A DNA stretch of 64,000 nucleotides, from contig NZ_VLLC01000003.1 in NCBI RefSeq assembly GCF_007830435.1, positions 28,223 through 92,222 on the forward strand. The letters are read 5' to 3'. The DNA comes from Desulfobotulus alkaliphilus. Its GTDB lineage: Bacteria; Desulfobacterota; Desulfobacteria; Desulfobacterales; ASO4-4. Numbering within the stretch: the first letter of the stretch is position 1; each line of letters opens with the position of its first letter. Both the position numbers and the translations under genes were made by a program. Positions 53,075 to 62,638 of this stretch are shown piece after piece. The notes under the pieces are model-generated. The model saw only the letters and a program-made list of their open reading frames with translations. It made no database searches and was not told where the DNA came from.

Positions 53075-54004
53075 ATGAAGTGGATAGCCCTTAAAATCAT
53101 TTTTGAAGGTGAAAACCCGGCCATGATGGAAGATCTTCTGGCAGCGGTTTTCGCAGACCATGGCATCAGTGGTGTCAGCATTGACCAGCCGGATCTGGAA
53201 CCCGAGGAAGGATGGGGGGATGATGCCCTGCCAAAGCCGGAGTTCCCTGCGGTGACCGGCTATATCCCCAAAAACGGGGACGCAGAAAAACGCATGGATG
53301 CCATTGTGAAAGAGGCCTCTGAACTGGCCCTTGCCTTTGGCTTCAGTCTCCGCAGCCAGAGTGCTGAAATTGACGAGGAAGACTGGGCCGAAAGCTGGAA
53401 GGCTTTTTTCTGGCCGGAAAAAATCGGCAGACGCATTGTCGTAAAACCCACCTGGCGCAGCTATGAACCCGAAGGGGATGACATTGTGCTGGAGATTGAT
53501 CCCGGTATGGCCTTTGGCACGGGAACCCACCCCACCACCTCCCTTTGCATACAAAAAATTGAGGCGCTGATCCGTCCCGGTGATGCGGTGCTGGATGTGG
53601 GCACAGGCTCCGGCATTCTTCTCATGGCTGCTGGCGCCCTTGGAGCAGGAAGGCTTGTGGGAGTCGATAACGATTCTGTTGCCATTGAGGTGGCTGCGGC
53701 CAATCTTTCCCTCAACGGCTTTGGCCCGGAAAAACGGGATCTTTTTGTGGGCAATCTTGCGGAGAAAGCCCAGGGTCCCTTTGATCTGGTGGTGGCCAAT
53801 ATCCTTGCGGAAGTGGTGGTCATTCTGATTCCCGACATCGGCAGGGTGCTGCGGCCGGGAGGTCGGGTCATCCTCTCCGGCATCATTGAAGAAAAAGTTC
53901 CCATGGTGATGGATGCGCTGAAGGCCAGCGGTTTTTCTGAATCCCGGTACGAACTGGACAGGGGCTGGGCCGTATGCGTGGCCTCACTGAACGCCCCTGC
54001 CTGA
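53075..54004 (+). CDS. prmA: Ribosomal protein L11 methyltransferase
   Basis: SAM enzyme trimethylating L11, 309 residues. N-terminal substrate domain, then FGTGTHPTTSLCIQ, SAM motif VLDVGTGSGILLMAAGALGA, and VVANILAEVVV (the NILA motif). A hairpin CCCCTGCC/GGCAGGGG (53994-54016) overlaps its stop. It stands alone between divergent/convergent neighbours. Confidence 0.95.
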   Translation: MKWIALKIIFEGENPAMMEDLLAAVFADHGISGVSIDQPDLEPEEGWGDDALPKPEFPAVTGYIPKNGDAEKRMDAIVKEASELALAFGFSLRSQSAEIDEEDWAESWKAFFWPEKIGRRIVVKPTWRSYEPEGDDIVLEIDPGMAFGTGTHPTTSLCIQKIEALIRPGDAVLDVGTGSGILLMAAGALGAGRLVGVDNDSVAIEVAAANLSLNGFGPEKRDLFVGNLAEKAQGPFDLVVANILAEVVVILIPDIGRVLRPGGRVILSGIIEEKVPMVMDALKASGFSESRYELDRGWAVCVASLNAPA

Positions 54005-54036
54005 TCGTGGCAGGGGAGCGGTCCCTGTTTACTTTT

Positions 54037-55377
54037 TCAGGATTCCAGTGGCAGGGTTAAGGTATATATCCGGTTTCCCCGCTGTATACGCAGGGAGACT
54101 TCCCTGTCCATACGATGCCGGATCAGGGCGGCATGGAGGTCGGAAAGGCTTGTGATTTCCCTCTCTCCCAGACTCCGGATACGGTCGCCGGGCCGGACAC
54201 CGGCACGATCCAGCGCACTGTTTTTCCGGACCTCTGTCAGCACAACGCCATGGGGCGTTCCCGGCTGTTCGGCAGCCTGAATGCCCATGAGCTTTTCCGG
54301 CAGGGCTGCTGCCCTTTCCATGGGGAAAGACCGGGGGGTCATGGAGAGGGTGAGGGATCTTCCCTTTCGCAGCAGATCCAGACGGACAGGGGTTTCCGGC
54401 ATCAGCATTTCCAGATGCTCCCTGTAGTCTGTAATTTTTGTCACTGGCTGGCCGTCCATGGCAGCCAGCACATCCCCCGGGCGTATGCCTGCCCCTGAGG
54501 CGGGAGAGTCCTTTTCCACCTCCCGGACCAGAAGGCCCTGCACCTCTCCCTTACCAAGATAATCCGCAAGGCCCCTGTCCATCTCCTGTATCCTGAGTCC
54601 GGCCCAGAGGGGAATCACCATGCCGTGTTCAATGAGGTCCTTTGCGATTCTCCTTGCCCTGTCAATGGGAATGGCAAAGCCGATGCCCTGCGCCCTGGCA
54701 TGGATGGCCGTGTTGATACCAATAAGCTCTCCCCGGATATTCAGGAGGGGGCCTCCGGAGTTGCCGGGATTGATGGAGGCATCGGTCTGGATGAAACGTT
54801 TGAAAACCTGACGGTTGCTGCGCACATGCCGGTTGGTGGCACTGATCACCCCTGTGGTGACGGTATGGGAAAATCCAAAGGGATTGCCAATGGCGATTAC
54901 CGTTTCACCGATCATGAGATCGTGGCTGACTCCCATAGGGGCCTGGGGCAGGGCAGTATCGCTTTCAATGCGGAGAACGGCAAGGTCGCTTTCCGTATCC
55001 GCTCCCACAAGCAGGGCAGGAAGCTCGCTGCCGTTTTCAAGGGTCACGGTAATGGTTTCTCCCCTTGCCACCACATGGGCATTGGTCAGCACATAACCCC
55101 TTTCTCCGTCAATAATGACACCGGAGCCAAGGCTGGTTCGCTGCTGGCGCATCCCCGGACTGCCCTCAAAAAAATCCCTGAAGAACTCATCAAAAAAAGG
55201 GTCGCCAAAGCCCCTTCTGTGCCGGGTTTCCGTGTAGGCCGCACTGATATTGACCACAGCCGGTGCCACACTGCGTACCGCAAGGACAACGGGAGTTTCC
55301 CGGTCCGGCAGTGCGGCATGGGCCTGCAGAGAAAGAAGAATACACAAACAAAACAGAATCCATTTGCCCTTGATCAT
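54037..55377 (-). CDS. Do-family periplasmic serine protease (DegP/DegQ/HtrA type)
   Basis: 446 residues: signal peptide (1-21), protease domain with triad H in LTNAHVV, D in ESDLAVLRI and S in NPGNSGGPLL, then two PDZ domains (about 245-340 and 355-445). The loop FGDPFFDEFFRDFFEGSPG is the LA loop region. It degrades or refolds damaged envelope proteins. AAGGA lies 11 bases before the ATG. DegP and DegQ cannot be told apart here. Confidence 0.93.
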   Translation of the reverse strand: MIKGKWILFCLCILLSLQAHAALPDRETPVVLAVRSVAPAVVNISAAYTETRHRRGFGDPFFDEFFRDFFEGSPGMRQQRTSLGSGVIIDGERGYVLTNAHVVARGETITVTLENGSELPALLVGADTESDLAVLRIESDTALPQAPMGVSHDLMIGETVIAIGNPFGFSHTVTTGVISATNRHVRSNRQVFKRFIQTDASINPGNSGGPLLNIRGELIGINTAIHARAQGIGFAIPIDRARRIAKDLIEHGMVIPLWAGLRIQEMDRGLADYLGKGEVQGLLVREVEKDSPASGAGIRPGDVLAAMDGQPVTKITDYREHLEMLMPETPVRLDLLRKGRSLTLSMTPRSFPMERAAALPEKLMGIQAAEQPGTPHGVVLTEVRKNSALDRAGVRPGDRIRSLGEREITSLSDLHAALIRHRMDREVSLRIQRGNRIYTLTLPLES

Positions 55378-55533
55378 GACTTCTGCTATCCTTTTTTATT
55401 TTGTATATGAACGTTTTTTGTGGTGTTCTGGTCAGTGCATTTTTTGGAAGAGACGCATCAGACAAGCCTTTTCCCGCCCCCCTTTTTGCCACCGGACCCT
55501 TATTTTCCAAGACCCTCTGCCTCCGGTAATATC

Positions 55534-58026
55534 ATGTCCTTATCCAGCCATCAATTTGAATCCATTCTTTCCAGAGTGGAAAAACCCAGCCGTTACCTCG
55601 GTACGGAAGTCAACAGTATCCGCAAGGAAGGCGGGAATTATTTCCGCGTGGGCCTTGCCTTTCCCGATATGTATGAGATCGGAGCCTCCCACTTCGGCCT
55701 GCAGATTCTCTACGACATCCTGAACAGGGATGAAAGCATTGCGGCAGAGCGTATCTATGTGCCTGCCCCGGACATGGCCGCCCTGCTCAGGGAAGCGGGG
55801 CTTCCCCTTGCCACCCTTGAAACCCGTACCCCTTTGGCCGAGCTGGATATTCTCGGCATCAGCCTGCTCTATGAGCTGAACTACACGGGGGCACTGGAAA
55901 TCCTGAACCTTGCAGGCCTGCCCTTTTACAGCCATGAGAGAGATGAAACCCATCCCCTCGTCATCGCAGGTGGTCCCTGTGTCTGTAATCCTGAACCCAT
56001 GGCTCCCTTCTTTGATGCCATGCTCATGGGTGACGGAGAAGAACAGCTCCTGGCCCTCTGCCACAGCGTTCAGGAATTTAAAAGGGCCGGTGGCGGTACC
56101 CGCAGGGAACTTCTCAAAAAACTGGCCCTGACAGACGGTGTATATGTGCCATCCTTCTACACACCTTCCTGGGACGAAAAGGGTCTGCAGCGCCTTGAAC
56201 CGGAAGAAGGCCAGCCCCCTTCCGTGAAAAAGGCCGTACTGGCTTCCCTGGAAGCCGCCCCCGTTCCCCTGAGACCTGTTCTGCCCTTTACCAATCCGGT
56301 TCACGACAGACTGCGCCTTGAAATTGCGAGGGGCTGTACAAGGGGCTGCCGCTTCTGTCAGGCAGGTATGCTGTACAGACCCGTCCGGGAACGGTCCATG
56401 GAAAGGCTTCTGCAGATCACGGAGGTGGCTCTGGCTGCCACGGGTTATGACGAAATGTCCCTTTTGTCCCTTTCCACGGGGGATTACGGTTGCCTTGCGG
56501 ATCTCATGGAGCATCTCATGGACCGTTATGCCGGAGAACAGCGGGCCATCAGTCTGCCCTCCATCCGGGCCGGACGCCTGACCCCGGAGCTGATGGAACA
56601 GATCAAAAAGGTTCGTAAAACCGGTTTCACCATTGCCCCGGAGGCGGGAAGCCAAAGACTCCGGGATGTGATCAATAAAAATATTACAGAAGAAGAAATC
56701 GTCAATACGGTAAGGGATGCGGTTTCTCTGGGATGGAATCAGATCAAGCTCTACTTTATGGTTGGCCTTCCCACGGAAAGCGATGAAGATTTGCAGGCCA
56801 TTGTGGACCTTGCGGATAAACTGCGCCGCTTCCGCACCCCCCAGGGCAAATGGGGACAGGTGACCGTGAGTGTGGGCACCTTCATTCCCAAGCCCCATGC
56901 GCCCTTTCAGTGGGCGGGAATGATTTCCCTTGATGAAGCCATGGAAAAATTCCGTTTTCTGAGGAATCGGCTGAAAATGCCCGGTGTCCAGTTCAAATGG
57001 CAGCATCCGGCCAGCAGCCATCTGGAGGCCCTCTTTTCCAGAGGGGACCGCCGCATGGCTTCCCTTCTGGTCCGGGCCTGGGAAAAGGGCTGCGTACTGG
57101 ACGGCTGGTCCGACTACTTCAAACAGCATCTCTGGGATGAAGCCATTGCCGAAGAAGGACTGGATGTGGATTTTTTTGTTTCCCGCCAGCGTTCTCTGGA
57201 TGAACCCCTGCCCTGGGACGTGATGGATATCCGTGTCACAAAGGATTTTTTGAAGCAGGAATGGGAAAAGGCCTTTGCCATGACCCGGACGCCGGATTGC
57301 CGGGAGGGGAGCTGTGCAGGGTGTGGTATCTGCGATTTTGATACCATTGAACCCAGACTTTTTTCAGGTACAGAGACCCAAAAAGTTCCGCCCCCCCGCA
57401 TGCCGCAGCATTTCAGGAGTCTGCGGGTCAGTTTTGAAAAAACAGGGCCTGCCCGTTTTTTCGGGCATCTTGAAATGATTCAGATTCTTCTGAAGGCCCT
57501 GCGCATGGCCGGTGTCACCTTCAGGTTTTCCATCGGATTCAATCCGAAACCGGAAATCCGTTTTACCGATACCCTGCCTTTGGGCATGGCCAGTCTTTGT
57601 GAAAATTTTATTCTGACCGCAGGCGCTGAAGTTTCTGCAGAGGGCTTTGAAGACAGGGTGAACCCCTTTCTTCCTGAAGGCCTTACAATCACCGCATGCA
57701 GAGAGGCAAGGCCGGGGGAAAAGGAAGATCCGGTATTGTATTATGAAGTACGCAGTCCTGCCCCCTTTGATCCGCAGAAATTAGCGGATTTTGCAGCCAA
57801 AGAAGAATGGATTCTGGAAAAGCCCGGCAAAAAGGGCAAGGTAAGACTTCTGGATATCAAAAAATTCATTGTTCATATGGATATGACAGAGGAGAGGGTT
57901 CTGTCCCTTTCCCTGCGATCCTGGGAAGAGAGAACCCTTCGGCCTGCACAGGTATTGACGGCGGTTTTTGACATGACGCCGGAGGCGGTAAGCAATCTTG
58001 ACATTATCAAGGTATATGCCGGTTAA
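55534..58026 (+). CDS. TIGR03960-family B12-binding radical SAM protein with C-terminal DUF2344 domain
   Basis: 830 residues. The radical SAM cluster is ARGCTRGCRFCQAGM (CxxxCxxC), preceded by a cobalamin-binding-like domain. A second cysteine group, CREGSCAGCGICDF, follows at about 590-605. The last ~220 residues (LRVSFEKTGPARFFGHLEMI onwards) are the DUF2344/TIGR03936 domain. Fusions of the two occur in deltaproteobacteria and this gene commonly precedes RNase G. The ATG at 55534 begins MSLSSHQFESILSRVEKPSR; the frame is open upstream to 55420. Substrate unknown. Confidence 0.9.
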   Translation: MSLSSHQFESILSRVEKPSRYLGTEVNSIRKEGGNYFRVGLAFPDMYEIGASHFGLQILYDILNRDESIAAERIYVPAPDMAALLREAGLPLATLETRTPLAELDILGISLLYELNYTGALEILNLAGLPFYSHERDETHPLVIAGGPCVCNPEPMAPFFDAMLMGDGEEQLLALCHSVQEFKRAGGGTRRELLKKLALTDGVYVPSFYTPSWDEKGLQRLEPEEGQPPSVKKAVLASLEAAPVPLRPVLPFTNPVHDRLRLEIARGCTRGCRFCQAGMLYRPVRERSMERLLQITEVALAATGYDEMSLLSLSTGDYGCLADLMEHLMDRYAGEQRAISLPSIRAGRLTPELMEQIKKVRKTGFTIAPEAGSQRLRDVINKNITEEEIVNTVRDAVSLGWNQIKLYFMVGLPTESDEDLQAIVDLADKLRRFRTPQGKWGQVTVSVGTFIPKPHAPFQWAGMISLDEAMEKFRFLRNRLKMPGVQFKWQHPASSHLEALFSRGDRRMASLLVRAWEKGCVLDGWSDYFKQHLWDEAIAEEGLDVDFFVSRQRSLDEPLPWDVMDIRVTKDFLKQEWEKAFAMTRTPDCREGSCAGCGICDFDTIEPRLFSGTETQKVPPPRMPQHFRSLRVSFEKTGPARFFGHLEMIQILLKALRMAGVTFRFSIGFNPKPEIRFTDTLPLGMASLCENFILTAGAEVSAEGFEDRVNPFLPEGLTITACREARPGEKEDPVLYYEVRSPAPFDPQKLADFAAKEEWILEKPGKKGKVRLLDIKKFIVHMDMTEERVLSLSLRSWEERTLRPAQVLTAVFDMTPEAVSNLDIIKVYAG

Positions 58027-59599
58027 GGTTCAGGAAAGGGATGTTTTGAAAAAAGAACTGATCGTGAATGTGGCACCCGGGGAAACCCGTGTGGCCCTTC
58101 TTGAAAATGGTGTCCTTGCAGAGTTTTTTGTGGAGCGGGGGGAGGAAGAGAATATCACGGGCAGTATCTACAAGGGGCGGGTGCAGCGGGTACTGCCCGG
58201 AATGCAGGCAGCCTTTGTGGACATCGGGCTGAAGCAGGCGGCCTTTCTCTATGTGGATGACGTGATGCCGGACCCCTGCGGACTGGAGGTGGAGGATCCG
58301 GAAGATGAAACCGAAGGCCCCCCCCGCGCTCTGGGGAAAAACAACAGGGAAAGCCGCCACCGGATTGAAGCCCTTCTGAAGGAAGGTCAGGAGCTCATGG
58401 TGCAGGTGATCAAGGCGCCTGTGGGTACCAAAGGTGCCCGGATTACCACCCAGATCTCCCTGCCCGGCAGGTTTCTCGTGCTCATGCCCACGGTTCCCCA
58501 TGTGGGAATATCAAGGAAAATCCTCTGCGATGGGGAAAGGCAGCGCTTAAAGGATCTTGTGGAAGCCCACAGGAATTCTGAGCATGGCTATATTTTCCGT
58601 ACGGCAGCCGAAGGGGTGGAAGCCCCTGCCGTTTCAAGGGAAATCGATGTGCTGGACCGCCTCTGGGAGATGATTCAGGCGCGGTATAAAAATCAGAAGG
58701 CACCCACGCGTATCCACAGGGACCTTTCCGTCACCTTCCGCTCCCTCAGGGATCTGCTCACCCACGATGATGCCCGCCGTCTGGTGATTGATTCAAGGGA
58801 AGGCTGCGAAGCCGTGCGCCAGTTCCTTGGCAGAACCATGCCGGATCTGGAAGTGGATGTGGTGCATTACAGCGGCAAGGCACTGATCTTTGATGCCTAT
58901 AACGTAGAAGCAGAAATTCAGCGGGCATTGAAAAAAAAGGTCTGGCTGAAATCGGGCGGCTACATTGTCATTGAACAGACCGAAGCCCTTGTGGCCATTG
59001 ATGTGAATACGGGGCGCTATGTGGGCAAGGAGAATTTCGAGGAAACCATTCTCCTGACCAACCTTGAAGCCGTCCGGGAAATAGCCCATCAGATCCGCCT
59101 GAGGAATCTCTGTGGTATCATCATCATTGATTTTATTGATATGGCCCGTCCGGCCAATCAGGACAGGGTGTATCAGGCTTTCCGGGATGCGGTACAGGCG
59201 GACAGGGTGAAAACCAATATTTTGCCCATGAGTGAGCTGGGACTTGTTCAGATGACCCGGAAAAGAACAAGAAAATCCCTTTCACGGATTCTTTGCAGCA
59301 ATTGCCCCTGCTGTGACGGAAGGGGCCATGTGGCTTCTCCTGTGAGCTTATGTTTCCAGATTTACAGAGAGCTGCTGCGGTATGCGGCAGATGCCGCAGG
59401 TGAGGGCTTTACCATTGTCTGTCACCCGGAAACCGCCGAAGAAATTCTCCGGGGCTCAAGGTCTCTTGTTGATGTGATTGAAAAGAAAACCGGTATGCAG
59501 GTACAGGTAACGGCAGATCCGGCCTGCCACCCTGAGGAATTTGATATTGTTGAAAATCTTAAGGTAAAAACCAGACCCGACACCGGAGAATCGGGTTGA
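58016..59599 (+). CDS. rng: Ribonuclease G
   Basis: Endoribonuclease of the RNase E/G family, processing rRNA and mRNA. 527 residues from ATG 58016: S1 domain (GSIYKGRVQRVLPGMQAAFV), a 5'-sensor/RNase H-like region and the DNase I-like catalytic segment with LVAIDVNTGRYVGKENFEET and IIIIDFIDMA; the zinc-link-like pair is CSNCPCCDGRG. It overlaps the TIGR03960 gene by 11 bases. A TTG at 58046 with AGGAAAGGG upstream would begin KKELIVNVAPGETRVALLE, the standard family start, and is a serious alternative. Confidence 0.92.
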   Translation: MPVKVQERDVLKKELIVNVAPGETRVALLENGVLAEFFVERGEEENITGSIYKGRVQRVLPGMQAAFVDIGLKQAAFLYVDDVMPDPCGLEVEDPEDETEGPPRALGKNNRESRHRIEALLKEGQELMVQVIKAPVGTKGARITTQISLPGRFLVLMPTVPHVGISRKILCDGERQRLKDLVEAHRNSEHGYIFRTAAEGVEAPAVSREIDVLDRLWEMIQARYKNQKAPTRIHRDLSVTFRSLRDLLTHDDARRLVIDSREGCEAVRQFLGRTMPDLEVDVVHYSGKALIFDAYNVEAEIQRALKKKVWLKSGGYIVIEQTEALVAIDVNTGRYVGKENFEETILLTNLEAVREIAHQIRLRNLCGIIIIDFIDMARPANQDRVYQAFRDAVQADRVKTNILPMSELGLVQMTRKRTRKSLSRILCSNCPCCDGRGHVASPVSLCFQIYRELLRYAADAAGEGFTIVCHPETAEEILRGSRSLVDVIEKKTGMQVQVTADPACHPEEFDIVENLKVKTRPDTGESG

Positions 59600-59847
59600 C
59601 AGTCTTGGGGAAATATGATTCCCTGATGCGATTTGTCCGGAGCAGGAAACCTCCCCGGACAAGGGGTGTGATGGAAAATCTGTATAAAAAAAGGTGTTTT
59701 TCATCAATATACAGGTGCATTGTACCCCTCTTGAAAGCTTGTGATCAGCATGCGGTCCTGCATGGGTAAAGGTGTTTTTTCAGGGCAGGCAGCTTATAAA
59801 ACCGTAACACAACAGCAGGCCTCTATGGTCTAAGGGAAGTAAGGATT
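59600..59847. other. Intergenic region before rpmH
   Basis: About 250 bases. TTGACA (59596-59601) overlaps the rng stop, but the only good -10-like TATGAT lies at an unusually short spacing (12 bases), so the promoter call is weak. A GTCCGGAG/CTCCCCGGAC hairpin (59634-59661) lies in the middle and could end rng transcription, though a T-tract is lacking. Confidence 0.4.
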
Positions 59848-59982
59848 ATGAAAAGAACATTTCAGCCAAGCCGCATCAAGCGGGCAAGAAACCATGGATT
59901 CCGCAAAAGAATGTCCACCACTGCGGGCCGTCGCATTATCAAGGCCAGAAGAGCCAAAGGACGTAAGCGTCTTTCTGCCTGA
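59848..59982 (+). CDS. rpmH: 50S ribosomal protein L34
   Basis: 44 residues, [20 protein letters not shown] followed by [20 protein letters not shown] and RLSA, an unmistakable L34. AAGGA lies 4 bases before the ATG. It begins the conserved rpmH-rnpA-yidD-yidC-jag block. Confidence 0.98.
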   Translation: MKRTFQPSRIKRARNHGFRKRMSTTAGRRIIKARRAKGRKRLSA

Positions 59983-60249
59983 AAAAGTTGTTTTTTTAGT
60001 ATGATCTGACTCTGCGCTGCCCTCAGGGCAGCAGCGGAAAAAACCGTTGAAACACAGTTTTTCTGTTTTACTGAAAAAAGTGTCGGTGTTGTTTCGGGAT
60101 TCTTTAGGATATTCCCGGGAACAGGACTTAAGGGTTGTAAAGGCGTACTGTAAAACCAAAGCTGTTTCCGAAGCAGGCCCGGACACCTTGCCTCTAAGGA
60201 AGCACAGGTTTGCAGCGACGGGTAAGAGGGCTGTCAGAGGAGAACGGAT

Positions 60250-60615
60250 TTGCAGGGATTTTTTACAAAGGGAGACCGCCTGCGAAAGCGGGGAGCGTTT
60301 GTTAAGCTTTCAAAAACAGGCACCAAGGTTCATTCCCGCTATTTTCTTGCCCTGTTTTCCGGAAATGCTTTTTCCCGTCCCCGTGTGGGGATTACGGCTT
60401 CCAGAAAAGTAGGAAATGCCGTGAAAAGGAATCGCATCAAACGGCTTGTACGGGAATACTTTCGGACCTGCGGGAAAATGCAGGTCACTGGCTGTCTGGA
60501 TATTCACGTCATTGCCAAGCGGGAAGTGGTGGATCAGACTTCAGACCGTATTTTCTCATCCCTTCAGGATCTGTTTGAAAAGATTGAGAGGAGATCGGGT
60601 GACCTAAGTGCTTAA
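60250..60615 (+). CDS. rnpA: Ribonuclease P protein component
   Basis: 121 residues binding RNase P RNA and pre-tRNA leader. Core motif [20 protein letters not shown] followed by [12 protein letters not shown] is the RNR motif. Starts at TTG with AGGAG 9 bases upstream; no ATG is available nearby. The gap from rpmH (267 bases) is longer than usual; it has no recognised gene. It overlaps yidD by 8 bases. Confidence 0.95.
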   Translation: MQGFFTKGDRLRKRGAFVKLSKTGTKVHSRYFLALFSGNAFSRPRVGITASRKVGNAVKRNRIKRLVREYFRTCGKMQVTGCLDIHVIAKREVVDQTSDRIFSSLQDLFEKIERRSGDLSA

Positions 60616-60820
60616 ACGTCTGATCCTGCTGCTGATTCGTATCTATCAGATCGTCCTGTCTCCCCTGCTGGGCCCATCATGCCGTTTTTACCCCACCTGT
60701 TCGGCCTACGCCTTTGAAGCGGTGCAGAAATATGGTGTTTTTCGGGGTGGCTGTATGGCCATTAAACGTATTTTGAAATGTCATCCGTTCCATCCGGGCG
60801 GTGTGGACCCTGTACCCTGA
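60608..60820 (+). CDS. yidD: Membrane protein insertion efficiency factor YidD
   Basis: 70 residues, GTG start. [20 protein letters not shown] followed by [16 protein letters not shown] and [12 protein letters not shown] is the full YidD signature. Acts near YidC at the membrane. Confidence 0.96.
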   Translation: MLKRLILLLIRIYQIVLSPLLGPSCRFYPTCSAYAFEAVQKYGVFRGGCMAIKRILKCHPFHPGGVDPVP

Positions 60821-60991
60821 TTCGGGAGAGGCTCCTGCCGCCCTTTTGTATTTGGTGACTGACCGTACACGCTTTAAGTATTTGTCTGCATGGAAAAGCC
60901 AACGCGGAAGGTCTGTGCCGGTTTAACCATTTTCCGGCCCGCGTCTGGGTAGCGGGCACCCGCGCACCTTTGGGAGTATTAGGAGTTATTC

Positions 60992-62626
60992 ATGGAGCAG
61001 TTTCGTTTTCTTGCAGCTATTGTCTTGTCTTTTCTGGTTTTTATCGTCTGGAACTATTTTTTCATGCCGGAGCCGCCGCCTGTGGTGGAAAGGCCCCATG
61101 AAACCGCCCAGTCTGTACAGAACGGGGCATTTGTTCCGGATATGGCAGCAGCGCCAGCCCCTGTCCGGCAGCCTGCGGCAGAGGACCCCGGCAGGCCAGC
61201 CCGTCTGTTTACGGTGGAAACGCCTCTGTACACGGCTGTACTTTCCGAAACAGGCGCTGCCTTTAAAGGGCTTTCCCTTAAAAATTACCGGGAAGACTCA
61301 GAAAAAGGGAGTCCTGAAAAACAGGTTCTGGATCACAGCCTTGGCGCCAACTTCATTCTTTCCATGGAAAACAACAGCATTTCCGGCCTTGAAAATGCCA
61401 TTTTTACGGGTCCGGAGCAGCAGAGGCATGTGCTGCAGAGCGGGGAAGGAAATCTGATATTTTCCTGGACTTCCCCGGACGGCTTTGTGGTGGAAAAACG
61501 CTATACCTTTTCACCGGAGAGTTATCTCATCGCCTGTGACATCCGTATCCGGAATACGGGCAGCCGGATTATTGCCGACCGCATGGGCCTTTCTCTGGTA
61601 TCTCCCCTCGCGGACAGAAGGGCCATCGGCTTTGAAGGGCCCACCCTTTTTATTGACAGGGACGTGGAACGGCTTAAAATCAAGGATATCCGAAATAAAA
61701 GCCGCTATAACGGAAATATCCGCTGGATGGCCATTCAGGACCGTTATTTTGCCACAGCCATTATTCCTGCCAGTGAAGAGCCTTCTTCCATGAGGATTCT
61801 CATAGAAGATGACAGGGCATACAGGGCAACCTACTTCACGGATACCTTTCACCTTGCCCCGGAAGCTCTGCTGACCAAAAAAGCCTATTTCTATGCAGGC
61901 CCCAAGAGTGTGAATGTGCTCAAGGATGCCGGTTACGGACTTCAGGCACTGGTGGATTTTGGCTGGTTTGATATCCTCGCCCAGCCCTGTCTCTGGCTTT
62001 TAAACAAGATTTACAATGTGATCCCCAATTACGGGATCGCCATTATTCTTCTTACGGTATTTATAAAGATTCTGTTCTGGCCTCTGGGCAACAAAAGCTA
62101 CAGGGCCATGAATGAAATGAAAAAACTGCAGCCCCTGATGATGGAGCTCAGGGAAAAATACGGTAATGACAAGCAGAAGATGAATCAGGAAATCATGAAT
62201 CTGTACCGGACCTACAAGGTGAACCCCATGAGCGGCTGCCTTCCTCTGCTGGTACAGATGCCTATCTTCATTGCTCTTTACCGTATGCTGTATGAGGCCA
62301 TCGAGCTGCGCCATGCGCCATTTATGGGGTGGATACAGGATCTTTCCGCACCGGACCGTCTTTTTGATTTTGGTTTTTCCATTCCCTTCATGCAGGAACC
62401 CTATGGTATTCCCGTGCTGACCATCATCATGGGTGCCACCATGTTTCTGCAGCAGAAAATGGCTCCCCCTGCGGGTGATCCCCTGCAGGCGAAAATCATG
62501 ATGTTTTTGCCGCTGATCTTTACGGTAATTTTCATCAATTTTCCCGCAGGCCTTGTTCTTTACTGGCTTGTGAACAACATCCTGTCCATTGCGCAGCAGT
62601 ATTATATCATCAGGACTTCGAAATAA
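60992..62626 (+). CDS. yidC: Membrane protein insertase YidC
   Basis: 544 residues. N-terminal TM helix, large periplasmic domain (about 60-330) and five-helix conserved core (WFDILAQPCLWLLNKIYNVI ... GDPLQAKIMMFLPLIFTVIF). The hydrophilic-groove arginine lies in the GNKSYRAMNEMKKLQP stretch. It inserts membrane proteins alone or with SecYEG. AGGAG precedes the ATG. The gram-negative form with a periplasmic domain. Confidence 0.97.
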   Translation: MEQFRFLAAIVLSFLVFIVWNYFFMPEPPPVVERPHETAQSVQNGAFVPDMAAAPAPVRQPAAEDPGRPARLFTVETPLYTAVLSETGAAFKGLSLKNYREDSEKGSPEKQVLDHSLGANFILSMENNSISGLENAIFTGPEQQRHVLQSGEGNLIFSWTSPDGFVVEKRYTFSPESYLIACDIRIRNTGSRIIADRMGLSLVSPLADRRAIGFEGPTLFIDRDVERLKIKDIRNKSRYNGNIRWMAIQDRYFATAIIPASEEPSSMRILIEDDRAYRATYFTDTFHLAPEALLTKKAYFYAGPKSVNVLKDAGYGLQALVDFGWFDILAQPCLWLLNKIYNVIPNYGIAIILLTVFIKILFWPLGNKSYRAMNEMKKLQPLMMELREKYGNDKQKMNQEIMNLYRTYKVNPMSGCLPLLVQMPIFIALYRMLYEAIELRHAPFMGWIQDLSAPDRLFDFGFSIPFMQEPYGIPVLTIIMGATMFLQQKMAPPAGDPLQAKIMMFLPLIFTVIFINFPAGLVLYWLVNNILSIAQQYYIIRTSK

Positions 62627-62638
62627 CGGGGAGAGGGC

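Noticed and set aside
55540..57129. 529-residue minus-strand ORF over the TIGR03960 gene
   Set aside because: Antisense shadow of a well-supported radical SAM protein; its translation shows no domain.
60047..60412. 121-residue plus-strand ORF overlapping rnpA
   Set aside because: It is out of frame with the clear RnpA and has no ribosome site or family likeness.
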